64,000 nucleotides of DNA, taken from assembly GCA_003247575.1 (NCBI GenBank), contig QJZC01000044.1, positions 62,001-126,000 on the forward strand, in the 5' to 3' direction. Under the pieces are notes generated by a model. It was given only the letters and a program-made list of their open reading frames with translations, did not search any database and was not told the origin of the DNA. Shown one piece after another: positions 50,794 through 58,824 of this stretch (position 1 is the first letter of the stretch; every line of letters starts with the position of its first letter). This DNA is from Pseudomonadota bacterium (lineage in GTDB: Bacteria; Myxococcota_A; UBA9160; SZUA-336). Both the position numbers and the translations under genes were made by a program.

Positions 50794-51956
50794 TCTCTCG
50801 CGCTGGGAGCCTGAGCTTTGGTCTGATCCTCGTGGGGCTCGTCGTCCTCTGCGGCTGTGGTCGCGGTGATTCGAATGGGAGTGCATCCAGCTCAGCAGGG
50901 ACATCGGACGACGCTGCGAGGGCACGTCTCATCGACCTCGCGCGTTCGGCCGCGGCGAGTCGCATCGGCACCCTCGGGTTGGCTGACAAGGATGAGTCTC
51001 AGGACGACGAGGCGCTCCTGCCGAGTGATGACGAGGCCTCCGATGACGAGGACGATGACGAAGATCAGGCTCAGGCGGACGACCGATCCGTCTCGAGAGA
51101 TGACGACGACGACGATGATGACGATGATGATGACGACGATGGCGCAATCCGGCTCACCGACGACCAACGCGAAGAGTTCGATATCGAGGTTGCGGTTGCT
51201 GAACCCGGATCCATTCGCAAGACGCTCGAGCTTCCGGGCGAGATCGAAGCCAACGCGCACGGCATCGCGCGGATGACACCTCGGTTCGAAGGCATCGTGC
51301 AGGTGCTCGCGCGCGTCGAGGGGGATCGAGTGCGGCGTGGTGACCTGCTTGCGCGCATCGAGGGAAACGAGAGCCTGGCGACCTTCGAGCTCCGTTCCCC
51401 CATTGCGGGCACCGTCGTCGAGCGGAATGCAACGCTCGGTGAGAGTGTTGCGGTCGATCGACCGGCGTTCGTGATCATCGACCTGAGCACGGTTTGGGCG
51501 GAGTTGGAGGTCCCCCAAAAGGATCTCGGGAAGATGCGACTCGGCCAGAAGGTTGTCGTCTCGGCGCCTGAGATTGGTCAGGACGAAGGGACGATATCGT
51601 ACGTCGCGCCGCTCTTGAACGAGCAGACACGTACTGTGCGTGCGCGCGTGGTGCTCGAAAATCCTGAGGGAATCTGGCGGCCGGGGCTCTTCGTCAACGG
51701 ATCGGTAGCGGTTGGGGAGACCGAAGCGCGTGTCGCGGTTCCGGTCGATGCGGTCCAGAGATTGGACGCGCGCTATATCGTCTTTGCCGACGAGGAGGCT
51801 GGGCTGCGTGCACGAGACGTGGAGCTCGGGGTGTCGGATGGAAAGCGCGTGGAGATCCTGGAAGGTCTAGAGCCTGGCGAGACGTTCGTGGCCGAAGGTG
51901 CATTCCTGTTGAAGTCGGAGCTTCAGAAAGCAGCGTTCCAGGATGACGACGATTAG
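50784..51956 (+). CDS. RND periplasmic adaptor (CusB/CzcB-like) with long poly-Asp insert
   Basis: 390 residues. N-terminal export signal with a possible lipoprotein Cys (LCGC near residues 22-25). Residues 70-119 are extremely acidic, with SDDEASDDEDDDED and an unbroken run of 14 Asp at 106-119 (bases 51099-51140), and the last residues are QDDDD. The membrane-fusion core follows: IRKTLELPGEIEANAHGIAR, barrel-sandwich and lipoyl segments GIVQVLARVEGDRVRRGDLL and ELRSPIAGTVVERNATLGES, and a beta-barrel with RVAVPVDAVQRLD. Met and His metal sites like those of CusB are not evident. Linked by overlap to the outer-membrane factor; 48 bases precede the pump gene. Confidence 0.9.
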   Translation: MEVVSRAGSLSFGLILVGLVVLCGCGRGDSNGSASSSAGTSDDAARARLIDLARSAAASRIGTLGLADKDESQDDEALLPSDDEASDDEDDDEDQAQADDRSVSRDDDDDDDDDDDDDDGAIRLTDDQREEFDIEVAVAEPGSIRKTLELPGEIEANAHGIARMTPRFEGIVQVLARVEGDRVRRGDLLARIEGNESLATFELRSPIAGTVVERNATLGESVAVDRPAFVIIDLSTVWAELEVPQKDLGKMRLGQKVVVSAPEIGQDEGTISYVAPLLNEQTRTVRARVVLENPEGIWRPGLFVNGSVAVGETEARVAVPVDAVQRLDARYIVFADEEAGLRARDVELGVSDGKRVEILEGLEPGETFVAEGAFLLKSELQKAAFQDDDD

Positions 51957-52004
51957 TCGCCACACCGCTCTTGGGCGATCGACCGCGGAATCGGAGACGT
52001 CGTC

Positions 52005-55000
52005 GTGAATTGGCTCATTGCGAGTTCGCTCAAGCAGCCTTTTCTCGTCATCGCTATCGTCGTGGGCGTCGTCGCGTACGGTGTCCACGCGATGCTCGGG
52101 CTGAACGTCGACGCGTTTCCGGACGTTACCAACGTCCAGGTCCAGGTGAACACCGAGGCACCGGGCCTTGCGGCCATCGAGGTAGAGCAGCTGATCACGT
52201 TCCCCGTGGAGAGCGTGATGGGCGGCCTCCCCGACGTGGAAGAGGTGCGTTCGGTTTCGCAGACGGGTCTCTCGTCGATCACTGTCGTCTTCGCGGATCA
52301 CGTGGACACGTACTTCGCGCGCCAGCTGGTTCTCGAACGGCTGCAGGTTGCCAAGGAGCGTATCCCCGAGGGCTTGGGCGAGCCCGAGATGGGGCCCATC
52401 ACGACCGGTCTCGGTGAGGTGTACAAGTACATCTTGAAGAGTGAGACCGCGAGCGCGATGGAGCTTCGCACGCTGAACGACTGGCTCGTCAAGTTTCAGC
52501 TTCGAACGGTGCCCGGTGTTGCCGACGTTCTGAGCAATGGCGGAGAGGTTCGCCAGTACCAGGTGTTGGCGGACCCGCGAAGACTGCTCGAGTACGAGCT
52601 CTCGATGGACGATCTCCGCGACGCGCTTCAGGAGAACAACGCGAACGCAGGCGGCTGGTATCTCGAGGGACCCCACGAGCAGTTGGTGGTGCGCGGTGAA
52701 GGCATGATTCGAGGCTCCCGCGAGGGTCTCGAAGATATCGAGAGCATCGTGCTCGAGTCCGTCGAAGGAACGCCGATCCTCGTGCGGGACGTGGCGCAGG
52801 TTCGGTACGGGTCCCAGATTCGGCAAGGTGCGGTGACGATGAATGGCGATGGTGAGGTCGTCATGGGGATCGTCGTGCAGCTCAAGGGAGCGAACACCAA
52901 GCGCGTGATCGAGGGGGTACGCGCGAAGCTCGACGCGCTGAAGGCGACTCTGCCGGATGGAGTCGAGATCGTACCGGTCTATGACCAGGCGGATCTCGTC
53001 GAGAAATCGATCTCGACCGTGCGAAGCGCTCTGATCGAGGCATCGGTCCTGATCGTGGTGGTCTTGTTCATCTTCATGTGGGACGTTCGATCGGCGCTGA
53101 TTCTGGTGGCGACCATCCCGATGTCGATGCTGATCGCCTTCATCATGATGCGGTGGTACGGTCTCTCGGCCAATCTCCAGTCACTCGGCGGGCTTGCGAT
53201 CGGAATCGGCATGATGGTCGACAGCTCGCTCGTGGTCGTCGAGAACGTGGTCCGACGGATTGCGAACGAGCCGGCTGGGTCCGTTCCTCTGGCCGAGCGC
53301 GTCCGACGGGCGAGCGTCGAGGTCGGAGCCCCCGTATTCTTCTCCGGTCTGATCATCGTCGTGTCGAAGCTGCCGCTCTTCACTCTGCAGGGAATCGAGG
53401 GCAAGATGTTCAGCCCTCTGGCCTTCACGATCGCGTTCGCGATGGTCGGAGCGCTGCTCGTCGCGCTCACGGCGGTCCCCGTACTGTGCATGCTCGCCTT
53501 CCGAGGTCGTATCCGCGAGGCAGAGCCCTTCGTGATGCGATGGCTCAAGCGAATCTATGAGCCGCTCCTGCGCAGAGCGCTTCGGGGCCACGTGGCGGTC
53601 GTAACCTTGGCTCTCGCCTTGCTCGCAGGTTCGGTCGCCCTGATCCCCTACCTCGGCACCGAGTTCGTGCCGGAGCTGGACGAGGGGACCTTGTCTGTCC
53701 GAGTCACCATGAGTCCGAGCATTTCTCTCGAAGAAGCGAAGAGGATCGCTACGCGACTGGAACGCAGGCTAGTGCGCTATCCCGAGGTCACGTACGCACT
53801 GAGTCAGATTGGTCGAGCGGAGCTCGGGGGTGAGCCCGAAGCGATCTCGAACAATGAGATCACGGTCGGCCTCAAGCCACAGAGCGCGTGGACCACCGCG
53901 CATCGGCGAGAGGATCTGATCCGAATTCTGAGTGAGGACTTGAACGAGCACCCCGGCGTGCTCATCGCGTTCTCTCAACCCATCGCCACGCGTGTGGACG
54001 AGCTGCTTTCGGGAGTCAAGGCGCAGGTCGCAATCAAGCTGTTCGGAGACGACTTGGGGGTGCTGGCGCGGAAGGGTGCGGAGATCCAGGAGGTCATCGA
54101 GAAGATCCCCGGCGCGACCGACGTAGCGGCCCAGCAGATCGCAGGCGAGCAGCAGCTCGTGGTACGCCCGGATCGGGCTCGCCTCGCACGGTACGGCCTC
54201 AACGTGTCGGATGTCATGAGTATCGTCTCGACCGCCGTCGGAGGGGAGGCCGTCACGCAGGTGATCGAGGGCCAGAAGCGATTCGATGTGTACCTCCGGC
54301 TGGAGGAGTCCTTCCGCGATCGCGCGGAAGCGATTGGCGAACTCTGGGTGGCGAACGAGGACCATCTCCGAGTTCCGTTGTCGCAGGTTGCCCAGATCGC
54401 CTGGGCGAGTGGCCCCCCCACCGTGAGCCGCGAGGACGCCCAGCGGCGCATCGTCGTGCAGTGCAATGTACTCGGCCGGGACATGGGGGGATTCGTTCAG
54501 GAAGCTCGGGCGGCAGTAGCGAAGGCAGTAGACCTTCCGTCCGGCTACTTCGTGACCTGGGGCGGACAGTTCGAGAATCAGGAACGCGCCCAGCGGACGT
54601 TGCTGGTGGTCATCCCCGTATCGGTCATCACCATCTTCCTGCTCCTGTTTCTCGCCTTCGGAAGCTTCCGCAGTGTCTGTCTGATTCTTCTCAACGTGCC
54701 GTTCGCGCTGGTCGGAGGGGTCTTTGCCCTCGGTCTGTCGAATCAATATCTGAGTGTTCCGGCTTCCGTAGGTTTCATCGCGCTCTTCGGAACTGCAGTA
54801 CAGAACGGTGTCGTCATGGTGGCATGCCTGAACGAGCTCGTGCGGTCAGGGTGGCGTATCGAAGACGCAGTCGTTCACGGTGCCTGCCTTCGGCTCCGTC
54901 CGATCCTGATGACGGCGGTCAGTGCGGCGCTCGGTCTGGTCCCCTTGCTGCTCTCGACGGGGATTGGCTCCGAGGTGCAGCGACCCCTCGCAACCGTCGT

Positions 55001-55097
55001 AGTGGGAGGGCTCACGTCGTGCACGCTTCTCACTCTTCTCGTGATTCCGGTGCTCTACCGTTGGTTTGCGGTGGACCAGGAAGCGATCGCCGAATAG
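52005..55097 (+). CDS. Heavy-metal efflux RND pump (CusA/CzcA-like, HME family)
   Basis: 1030 residues from GTG 52005, the standard length for HME-RND pumps. Twelve membrane helices in two halves, each with a large periplasmic loop. Family phrases: ALGVDAFPD-type start LGLNVDAFPDVTNVQVQVNT, EAPGLAAIEVEQLITFPVE, FVPELDEGTLSVRVTMSPS. The proton-relay helix 4 reads GLAIGIGMMVDSSLVVVEN: it lacks the DFG...DGA pattern of divalent-metal pumps such as CzcA and is closer to the AxAIGAMVD form of CusA. Works as a trimer with the adjacent adaptor and outer-membrane factor, driven by protons. Substrate cannot be fixed. Confidence 0.93.
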   Translation: MNWLIASSLKQPFLVIAIVVGVVAYGVHAMLGLNVDAFPDVTNVQVQVNTEAPGLAAIEVEQLITFPVESVMGGLPDVEEVRSVSQTGLSSITVVFADHVDTYFARQLVLERLQVAKERIPEGLGEPEMGPITTGLGEVYKYILKSETASAMELRTLNDWLVKFQLRTVPGVADVLSNGGEVRQYQVLADPRRLLEYELSMDDLRDALQENNANAGGWYLEGPHEQLVVRGEGMIRGSREGLEDIESIVLESVEGTPILVRDVAQVRYGSQIRQGAVTMNGDGEVVMGIVVQLKGANTKRVIEGVRAKLDALKATLPDGVEIVPVYDQADLVEKSISTVRSALIEASVLIVVVLFIFMWDVRSALILVATIPMSMLIAFIMMRWYGLSANLQSLGGLAIGIGMMVDSSLVVVENVVRRIANEPAGSVPLAERVRRASVEVGAPVFFSGLIIVVSKLPLFTLQGIEGKMFSPLAFTIAFAMVGALLVALTAVPVLCMLAFRGRIREAEPFVMRWLKRIYEPLLRRALRGHVAVVTLALALLAGSVALIPYLGTEFVPELDEGTLSVRVTMSPSISLEEAKRIATRLERRLVRYPEVTYALSQIGRAELGGEPEAISNNEITVGLKPQSAWTTAHRREDLIRILSEDLNEHPGVLIAFSQPIATRVDELLSGVKAQVAIKLFGDDLGVLARKGAEIQEVIEKIPGATDVAAQQIAGEQQLVVRPDRARLARYGLNVSDVMSIVSTAVGGEAVTQVIEGQKRFDVYLRLEESFRDRAEAIGELWVANEDHLRVPLSQVAQIAWASGPPTVSREDAQRRIVVQCNVLGRDMGGFVQEARAAVAKAVDLPSGYFVTWGGQFENQERAQRTLLVVIPVSVITIFLLLFLAFGSFRSVCLILLNVPFALVGGVFALGLSNQYLSVPASVGFIALFGTAVQNGVVMVACLNELVRSGWRIEDAVVHGACLRLRPILMTAVSAALGLVPLLLSTGIGSEVQRPLATVVVGGLTSCTLLTLLVIPVLYRWFAVDQEAIAE

Positions 55098-55127
55098 TCC
55101 ATGATCCAACAGAAAGGGAAGACCCAA

Positions 55128-55397
55128 ATGAAGCAGCTCTCGTACTTGTCGATGTGTGCATGGATGGTGCTCGGCGCAACTCCTGCAGTGGCTGAGGACG
55201 CGGCACCGGCGGGCGGAAAATCGATCTGTGAGATCGTCGGTGCAGTGGAGTCCCAGGGGTATACACAGGTTTCCGAGGTCAGCTTCGACGACGGGGAGTG
55301 GAAGGTCGAGGCGTACAAGGACGGAAAGCGGCTTTCGCTCCAGGTGGATCCAGACTCGGGAAAGATCGCGTCCGTCGGCGAGGATGATGACGATTGA
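55128..55397 (+). CDS. Small periplasmic PepSY-domain protein with acidic tail
   Basis: 89 residues from ATG 55128, which has AAAGGGAAG upstream; an earlier ATG at 55101 adds nine residues just after the pump stop. Signal peptide MKQLSYLSMCAWMVLGA...AVA, then a PepSY-type segment: ICEIVGAVESQGYTQVSEVS, FDDGEWKVEAYKDGKR, LQVDPDSGKIASVGE, finishing DDDD. PepSY domains of this size often accompany metal-responsive two-component systems and may sense or buffer metal or inhibit a protease. His and Met are almost absent from the mature part, arguing against copper binding. Confidence 0.8.
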   Translation: MKQLSYLSMCAWMVLGATPAVAEDAAPAGGKSICEIVGAVESQGYTQVSEVSFDDGEWKVEAYKDGKRLSLQVDPDSGKIASVGEDDDD

Positions 55398-55476
55398 TAG
55401 CCAGTTGCCGCATTCAGACGTTCTCGTATCGAGCGAGGTCGGAGGGCGGATAGGCTCGTAGAGCAGGAGTGAGGAC

Positions 55477-56913
55477 GTGGAAACCGTTGACGTGTTCAAA
55501 TGGATAGTTGCTCGGGAAGGATCCGTCGCCCGATGCGCTTCGGCGATTCTGTTGCTGGTTGCTGTGAGCCCTTTGCTTGGACTCTGCGACGACGATGACG
55601 ACGACGATCGGCGGGGTGAGATCCAAGTAGCGATGGACGTGGACGTTGCCTACAGCGCTAGAGCAAGCGCCCGCGAGATGTTTCCGCGTTTCGAAGGTGA
55701 GCTGGAAATCGGAATCGAGAACGACGCAACCTATCGTGCTCAGGACTCCGAGGAAGAGGTGAACAGCCTCTTCGTGTCGGCCGAGGCGGAGTTCGAGCTG
55801 CTGGTCAACGAGAACTTCTCGATCGAAGCGGAGCTTACGCTCGAACCGCTCGAGGACGCGGATGATGGCCGGCTCGAGGAACGGCTGCGAGCTCGAGAGG
55901 AATCTCCCGACAACCGTGAGTTCGATGATCACACTCTGTTCCTCGAGCAGTTTACCGCTCGCTGGGAAGGGGAGGAGTTTGAAGCCTACGTCGGGAAGTT
56001 CAACCCCAAATTTGGGCGAGCCTACGAGTTCGCTGTGGGCCCGTTCGGCGACGAGGACAATTTCAGTGAGGACTACGCAATCGAGGAACGCCTCGGAGGG
56101 GGAGTGAGCTTCGAACTCTCCGATCCGGCGTACGGAGAGCACGAGGTCTCCGTCGAAGCGTTCACACTCGACACCACGAACCTCACCCGGGGCCTCTTGC
56201 GCTCTCGGGGTAGGAATAAGCGTAGCGACGGGGGTCCGAGCAACACCGGCAGCCCGAACTCCTTCGCGTTTGGCGTCGAGGGTGGTGAGATTCCCGGTCT
56301 GTCTGGACTCACGTACAACTTGGGGCTCGTCTACCAAAAGGGCGGTCGGCGTGGGCCGTTTCCGTCGGGCTCGGTGGGATCGCTCGTCAGCGACGATGAC
56401 GATGACGACGACGATGATGAAGACGACGATCCGATGGGCCTCGGATTGCTGGATGATGACCTCGATATGGATGCCGACGACGATGACGATGATGACGACG
56501 AGGGCTCGTTCATGCGCGATCGAGGCAGCCTGGAACGAGATTTCGTCGCAGGCCTCGGCTATTCGCTGACCTACTTCGAGAAGGTGCCGGTCGACCTGCT
56601 GACCGAGTACGTATACATCGACAATGCAGACGGAGAGAAGAACCGGCTGCGCCGGTTTCTGACCCTCGCGGCTGCGGCCGAGTGGCGTAGCCTGCGCTTC
56701 GGTCTGGCCTACACGCTTCGCTCAGAGGGTGTGCCGCTGGATTCGGACCAGCGTGCCTACCTCGGACTCGCCTCGATCGGGCACTTTCGACCGCTCGGCC
56801 CCGACGGGCGACTCGGAAGAATCGGATTCGAAGCCGGCTTCAGGATGAAGCGAGACATGGGGCAGCGTTCCAACACTGCCGCTCTCAGGCTCAGCTACAA
56901 GGGTTCGTTCTGA
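55477..56913 (+). CDS. Porin-like outer-membrane beta-barrel with Asp-rich segments
   Basis: 478 residues from GTG 55477, which follows AGGAGTGAGGAC. A hydrophobic leader (about 19-36) ends in Cys, directly followed by DDDDDDD (38-44). The rest alternates short polar/hydrophobic strands of an outer-membrane barrel (for example SAEAEFELLVNENFSIEAEL and FEAYVGKFNPKFGRAYEFAV), ending with an aromatic C-terminal Phe (LSYKGSF), the usual sorting signal for Bam. One loop, residues about 306-345 (bases 56392-56510), is almost all Asp/Glu, with runs of nine and eight Asp. Last gene of the efflux operon. Specific porin family not recognised. Confidence 0.8.
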   Translation: METVDVFKWIVAREGSVARCASAILLLVAVSPLLGLCDDDDDDDRRGEIQVAMDVDVAYSARASAREMFPRFEGELEIGIENDATYRAQDSEEEVNSLFVSAEAEFELLVNENFSIEAELTLEPLEDADDGRLEERLRAREESPDNREFDDHTLFLEQFTARWEGEEFEAYVGKFNPKFGRAYEFAVGPFGDEDNFSEDYAIEERLGGGVSFELSDPAYGEHEVSVEAFTLDTTNLTRGLLRSRGRNKRSDGGPSNTGSPNSFAFGVEGGEIPGLSGLTYNLGLVYQKGGRRGPFPSGSVGSLVSDDDDDDDDDEDDDPMGLGLLDDDLDMDADDDDDDDDEGSFMRDRGSLERDFVAGLGYSLTYFEKVPVDLLTEYVYIDNADGEKNRLRRFLTLAAAAEWRSLRFGLAYTLRSEGVPLDSDQRAYLGLASIGHFRPLGPDGRLGRIGFEAGFRMKRDMGQRSNTAALRLSYKGSF

Positions 56914-57028
56914 GGCTCTGCTGTTGTCGAGAAAGACTTCCCGATGGTTTGGGGCATGGCGGTGGGATGCGTCCGTGGAGCAGTCGTTCGCCATCGCGCG
57001 TCATCCTCTTGTTGTCAGAGCTGCATGC

Positions 57029-57667
57029 TCAGGGCTCGTGTGACGGCGGAGGTCGCGAGACTGGAACGGACTCGCGCGAGCACAGCCGCAGGGTCAAGTT
57101 CAGGGTGGCGAGGAAACCCAGACAGGGGAGGCCGACCCAGCGCGCCTCGTTCGCCAGGATCTCGAGCCCGCGCTGCGAGAAGAACGCGCGCACCGACAGA
57201 GGTGAGGTCTCGATTGGGCGCCAGGGTGCGAAGTACCGCTCCGAATCGAAGGGAATGAACAAGCCAACCCCCAGCCCGTCGTCCGTAAACGTATCGAGTA
57301 GGCCATGCGAACCGACCACCAGGAATGCGAGTACGGCACCCCACGGCCAAAGGCGGCTCGACTCGATGTGGCTCGACTCGACGTGGCTCGACCCGGCTGT
57401 CCTCGAACGGACGTGGTTCGGCGGGAGTCGCCAGAGGGGGAGTGACGCCAGGCCGATCAGAGCGGCGAATCCGAGCGAGTGCGTGAGTCCCCGATGACCG
57501 AGCGGGCTCGCGTACGGAATCCCCAAGCGGAATCCAATCACGTCGAGATCCGGCGCAGCTGCCGCGGCGGCGAGCAGCACGATCGCCGTCTTTCGGAAGC
57601 GGAGATCCGCGGGTAGAGCACAGCCGAGGGCCGAACCGACTACAAGGTGGGCGAAGGCGCTCGGCAC
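57029..57667 (-). CDS. DUF457/YdjM-family membrane-bound metal-dependent hydrolase
   Basis: 212 residues from a GTG start, with four or five hydrophobic segments. Family motifs: N-terminal MPSAFAHLVVGSALG, the acidic AAPDLDVIGF, and HRGLTHSLGF, followed by a later GSHGLLDTFTDDG. The conserved His and Asp residues sit near the membrane surface and are thought to bind metal; reactions are not established for most members. The middle of the gene contains a 15-base tandem repeat that encodes SSHVESSHIESS in a loop. Convergent with the efflux operon; divergent from the following kinase gene. Confidence 0.85.
   Translation of the reverse strand: MPSAFAHLVVGSALGCALPADLRFRKTAIVLLAAAAAAPDLDVIGFRLGIPYASPLGHRGLTHSLGFAALIGLASLPLWRLPPNHVRSRTAGSSHVESSHIESSRLWPWGAVLAFLVVGSHGLLDTFTDDGLGVGLFIPFDSERYFAPWRPIETSPLSVRAFFSQRGLEILANEARWVGLPCLGFLATLNLTLRLCSRESVPVSRPPPSHEP
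57356..57385. repeat. Tandem 15-bp repeat inside the DUF457 gene
   Basis: GCTCGACTCGATGTG and GCTCGACTCGACGTG lie head to tail (57356-57385), followed by a partial third unit GCTCGACCCGG. Because the unit is 15 bases, copy-number change keeps the frame and adds or removes five residues in a cytoplasmic or extracytoplasmic loop. Confidence 0.7.
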
Positions 57668-57895
57668 AGGGACATCTCTCCTCTCGCAGCGCAGCTCGGG
57701 GCATTGGTCTGGACGAGCAGCGACGCCGACATTGTGCGTGCTGGGGGTGCGGGGATCCAGGCCTCGGCTGCCGAGTTGACACTGGCGTCGGCTGGCGACT
57801 CATCTGGGCGGTGCGCCGACCCGACGATGGAGCCGCTAGCGACGGGAGTGACTTCGTAGGCGGGCTGCTTGGGTTCGACGGGCTATGCTCGCTGC

Positions 57896-58774
57896 GTGAG
57901 GACACGAACGAGCGAATCAGAGAACTCGGTTGCGGTTGCGGAGGCTGTCCGTACCCACATTGAAAGCGATGGTCGCAGCGACTGGCTGAGTTGGCTCGAG
58001 CTCCTGCCCGGACGCATCGAGACGCTTCGGCAACGCTGGTCGGTCGATCTCGGGGAGCCGTACGAAGATGCGACCTGCTCCTTCGTGGCACCGGTGCTCG
58101 GAGAGCCTCTCGTGCTCAAGATCGGGTTGCCGCACATGGAGGCAGATCACGAAGCCGTGGGACTCGATACCTGGGCTGGACGTGGAGCCGTTCGGCTTCG
58201 GGCTCATGCCCCGGACCAACACGGGATGCTTCTCGAACGCTGCCAGCCTGGCTTTGCGCTACGCCGCGCGCCCGAAGCGGAACAGGACCGAGTGATCGCC
58301 GAGCTGTTGCAGCTGCTCTGGCAGGCCCCAGCTCGGCGCGACGCGTTTCGGCCGTTGTCCGAGATGACCGCGTATTGGGCGAGCGAGATCCAGCTCAAGC
58401 AGGCGGAGTGGCCCGATCCCGCGCTCGTGTGTACCGCCCTCGAGCTCTACCAAACACTTCCCGATAGCGATGACATCGCGTTGCTCCCGACCGATCTCCA
58501 CGCCGGCAACGTGCTCAAGTCGACTCGTTCCGCCTGGCTGGCGATCGACCCGAAGCCATTCCTCGGTGATCGAGCCTTCGACGCGACTCAGCACCTGCTC
58601 AACTGCGCGGGCCGGCTCGCCGCGGACCCGATGGGTACGATCGCCCGCATGGCGCAGCTTGCTTCTCTCGATCCCCAGCGGCTGCGGCTCTGGACCTTCG
58701 CGCGAGTGATGCTGCACAGCGAAGTTTGGGGCGACCCGGCAGCGCTCCGACTGGCGCGCCGGCTGGCGCCTTAG
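57896..58774 (+). CDS. Aminoglycoside 6-phosphotransferase / hydroxyurea phosphotransferase-like kinase
   Basis: About 292 residues from GTG 57896; a TTG at 57869 is an alternative and neither has a good ribosome site. The kinase-like fold shows the nucleotide Lys strand PLVLKIGLP, the catalytic loop TDLHAGNVL and the metal loop WLAIDPKPFLGDRAFDATQH, which is diagnostic of the APH(6)/hydroxyurea kinase group (AIDPK, GDRAYD). The catalytic loop normally reads HGDLHxGN, but here the first His is Pro (LLPTDLHAGN), while the catalytic Asp and Asn are kept. Resistance is unproven; chromosomal members often have unknown substrates. Confidence 0.78.
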   Translation: MRTRTSESENSVAVAEAVRTHIESDGRSDWLSWLELLPGRIETLRQRWSVDLGEPYEDATCSFVAPVLGEPLVLKIGLPHMEADHEAVGLDTWAGRGAVRLRAHAPDQHGMLLERCQPGFALRRAPEAEQDRVIAELLQLLWQAPARRDAFRPLSEMTAYWASEIQLKQAEWPDPALVCTALELYQTLPDSDDIALLPTDLHAGNVLKSTRSAWLAIDPKPFLGDRAFDATQHLLNCAGRLAADPMGTIARMAQLASLDPQRLRLWTFARVMLHSEVWGDPAALRLARRLAP

Positions 58775-58824
58775 GTGGGATGCGGACTCGGTTCCCCCGC
58801 TTCCCGATAACGTAGCGTGAGTGG

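Noticed and set aside
53769..54746. 325-codon open frame on the minus strand inside the RND pump gene
   Set aside because: It is the antisense shadow of a clear pump gene in GC-rich DNA, with no family motifs of its own. The same holds for other long frames opposite pstC, the MATE gene and ftsH.
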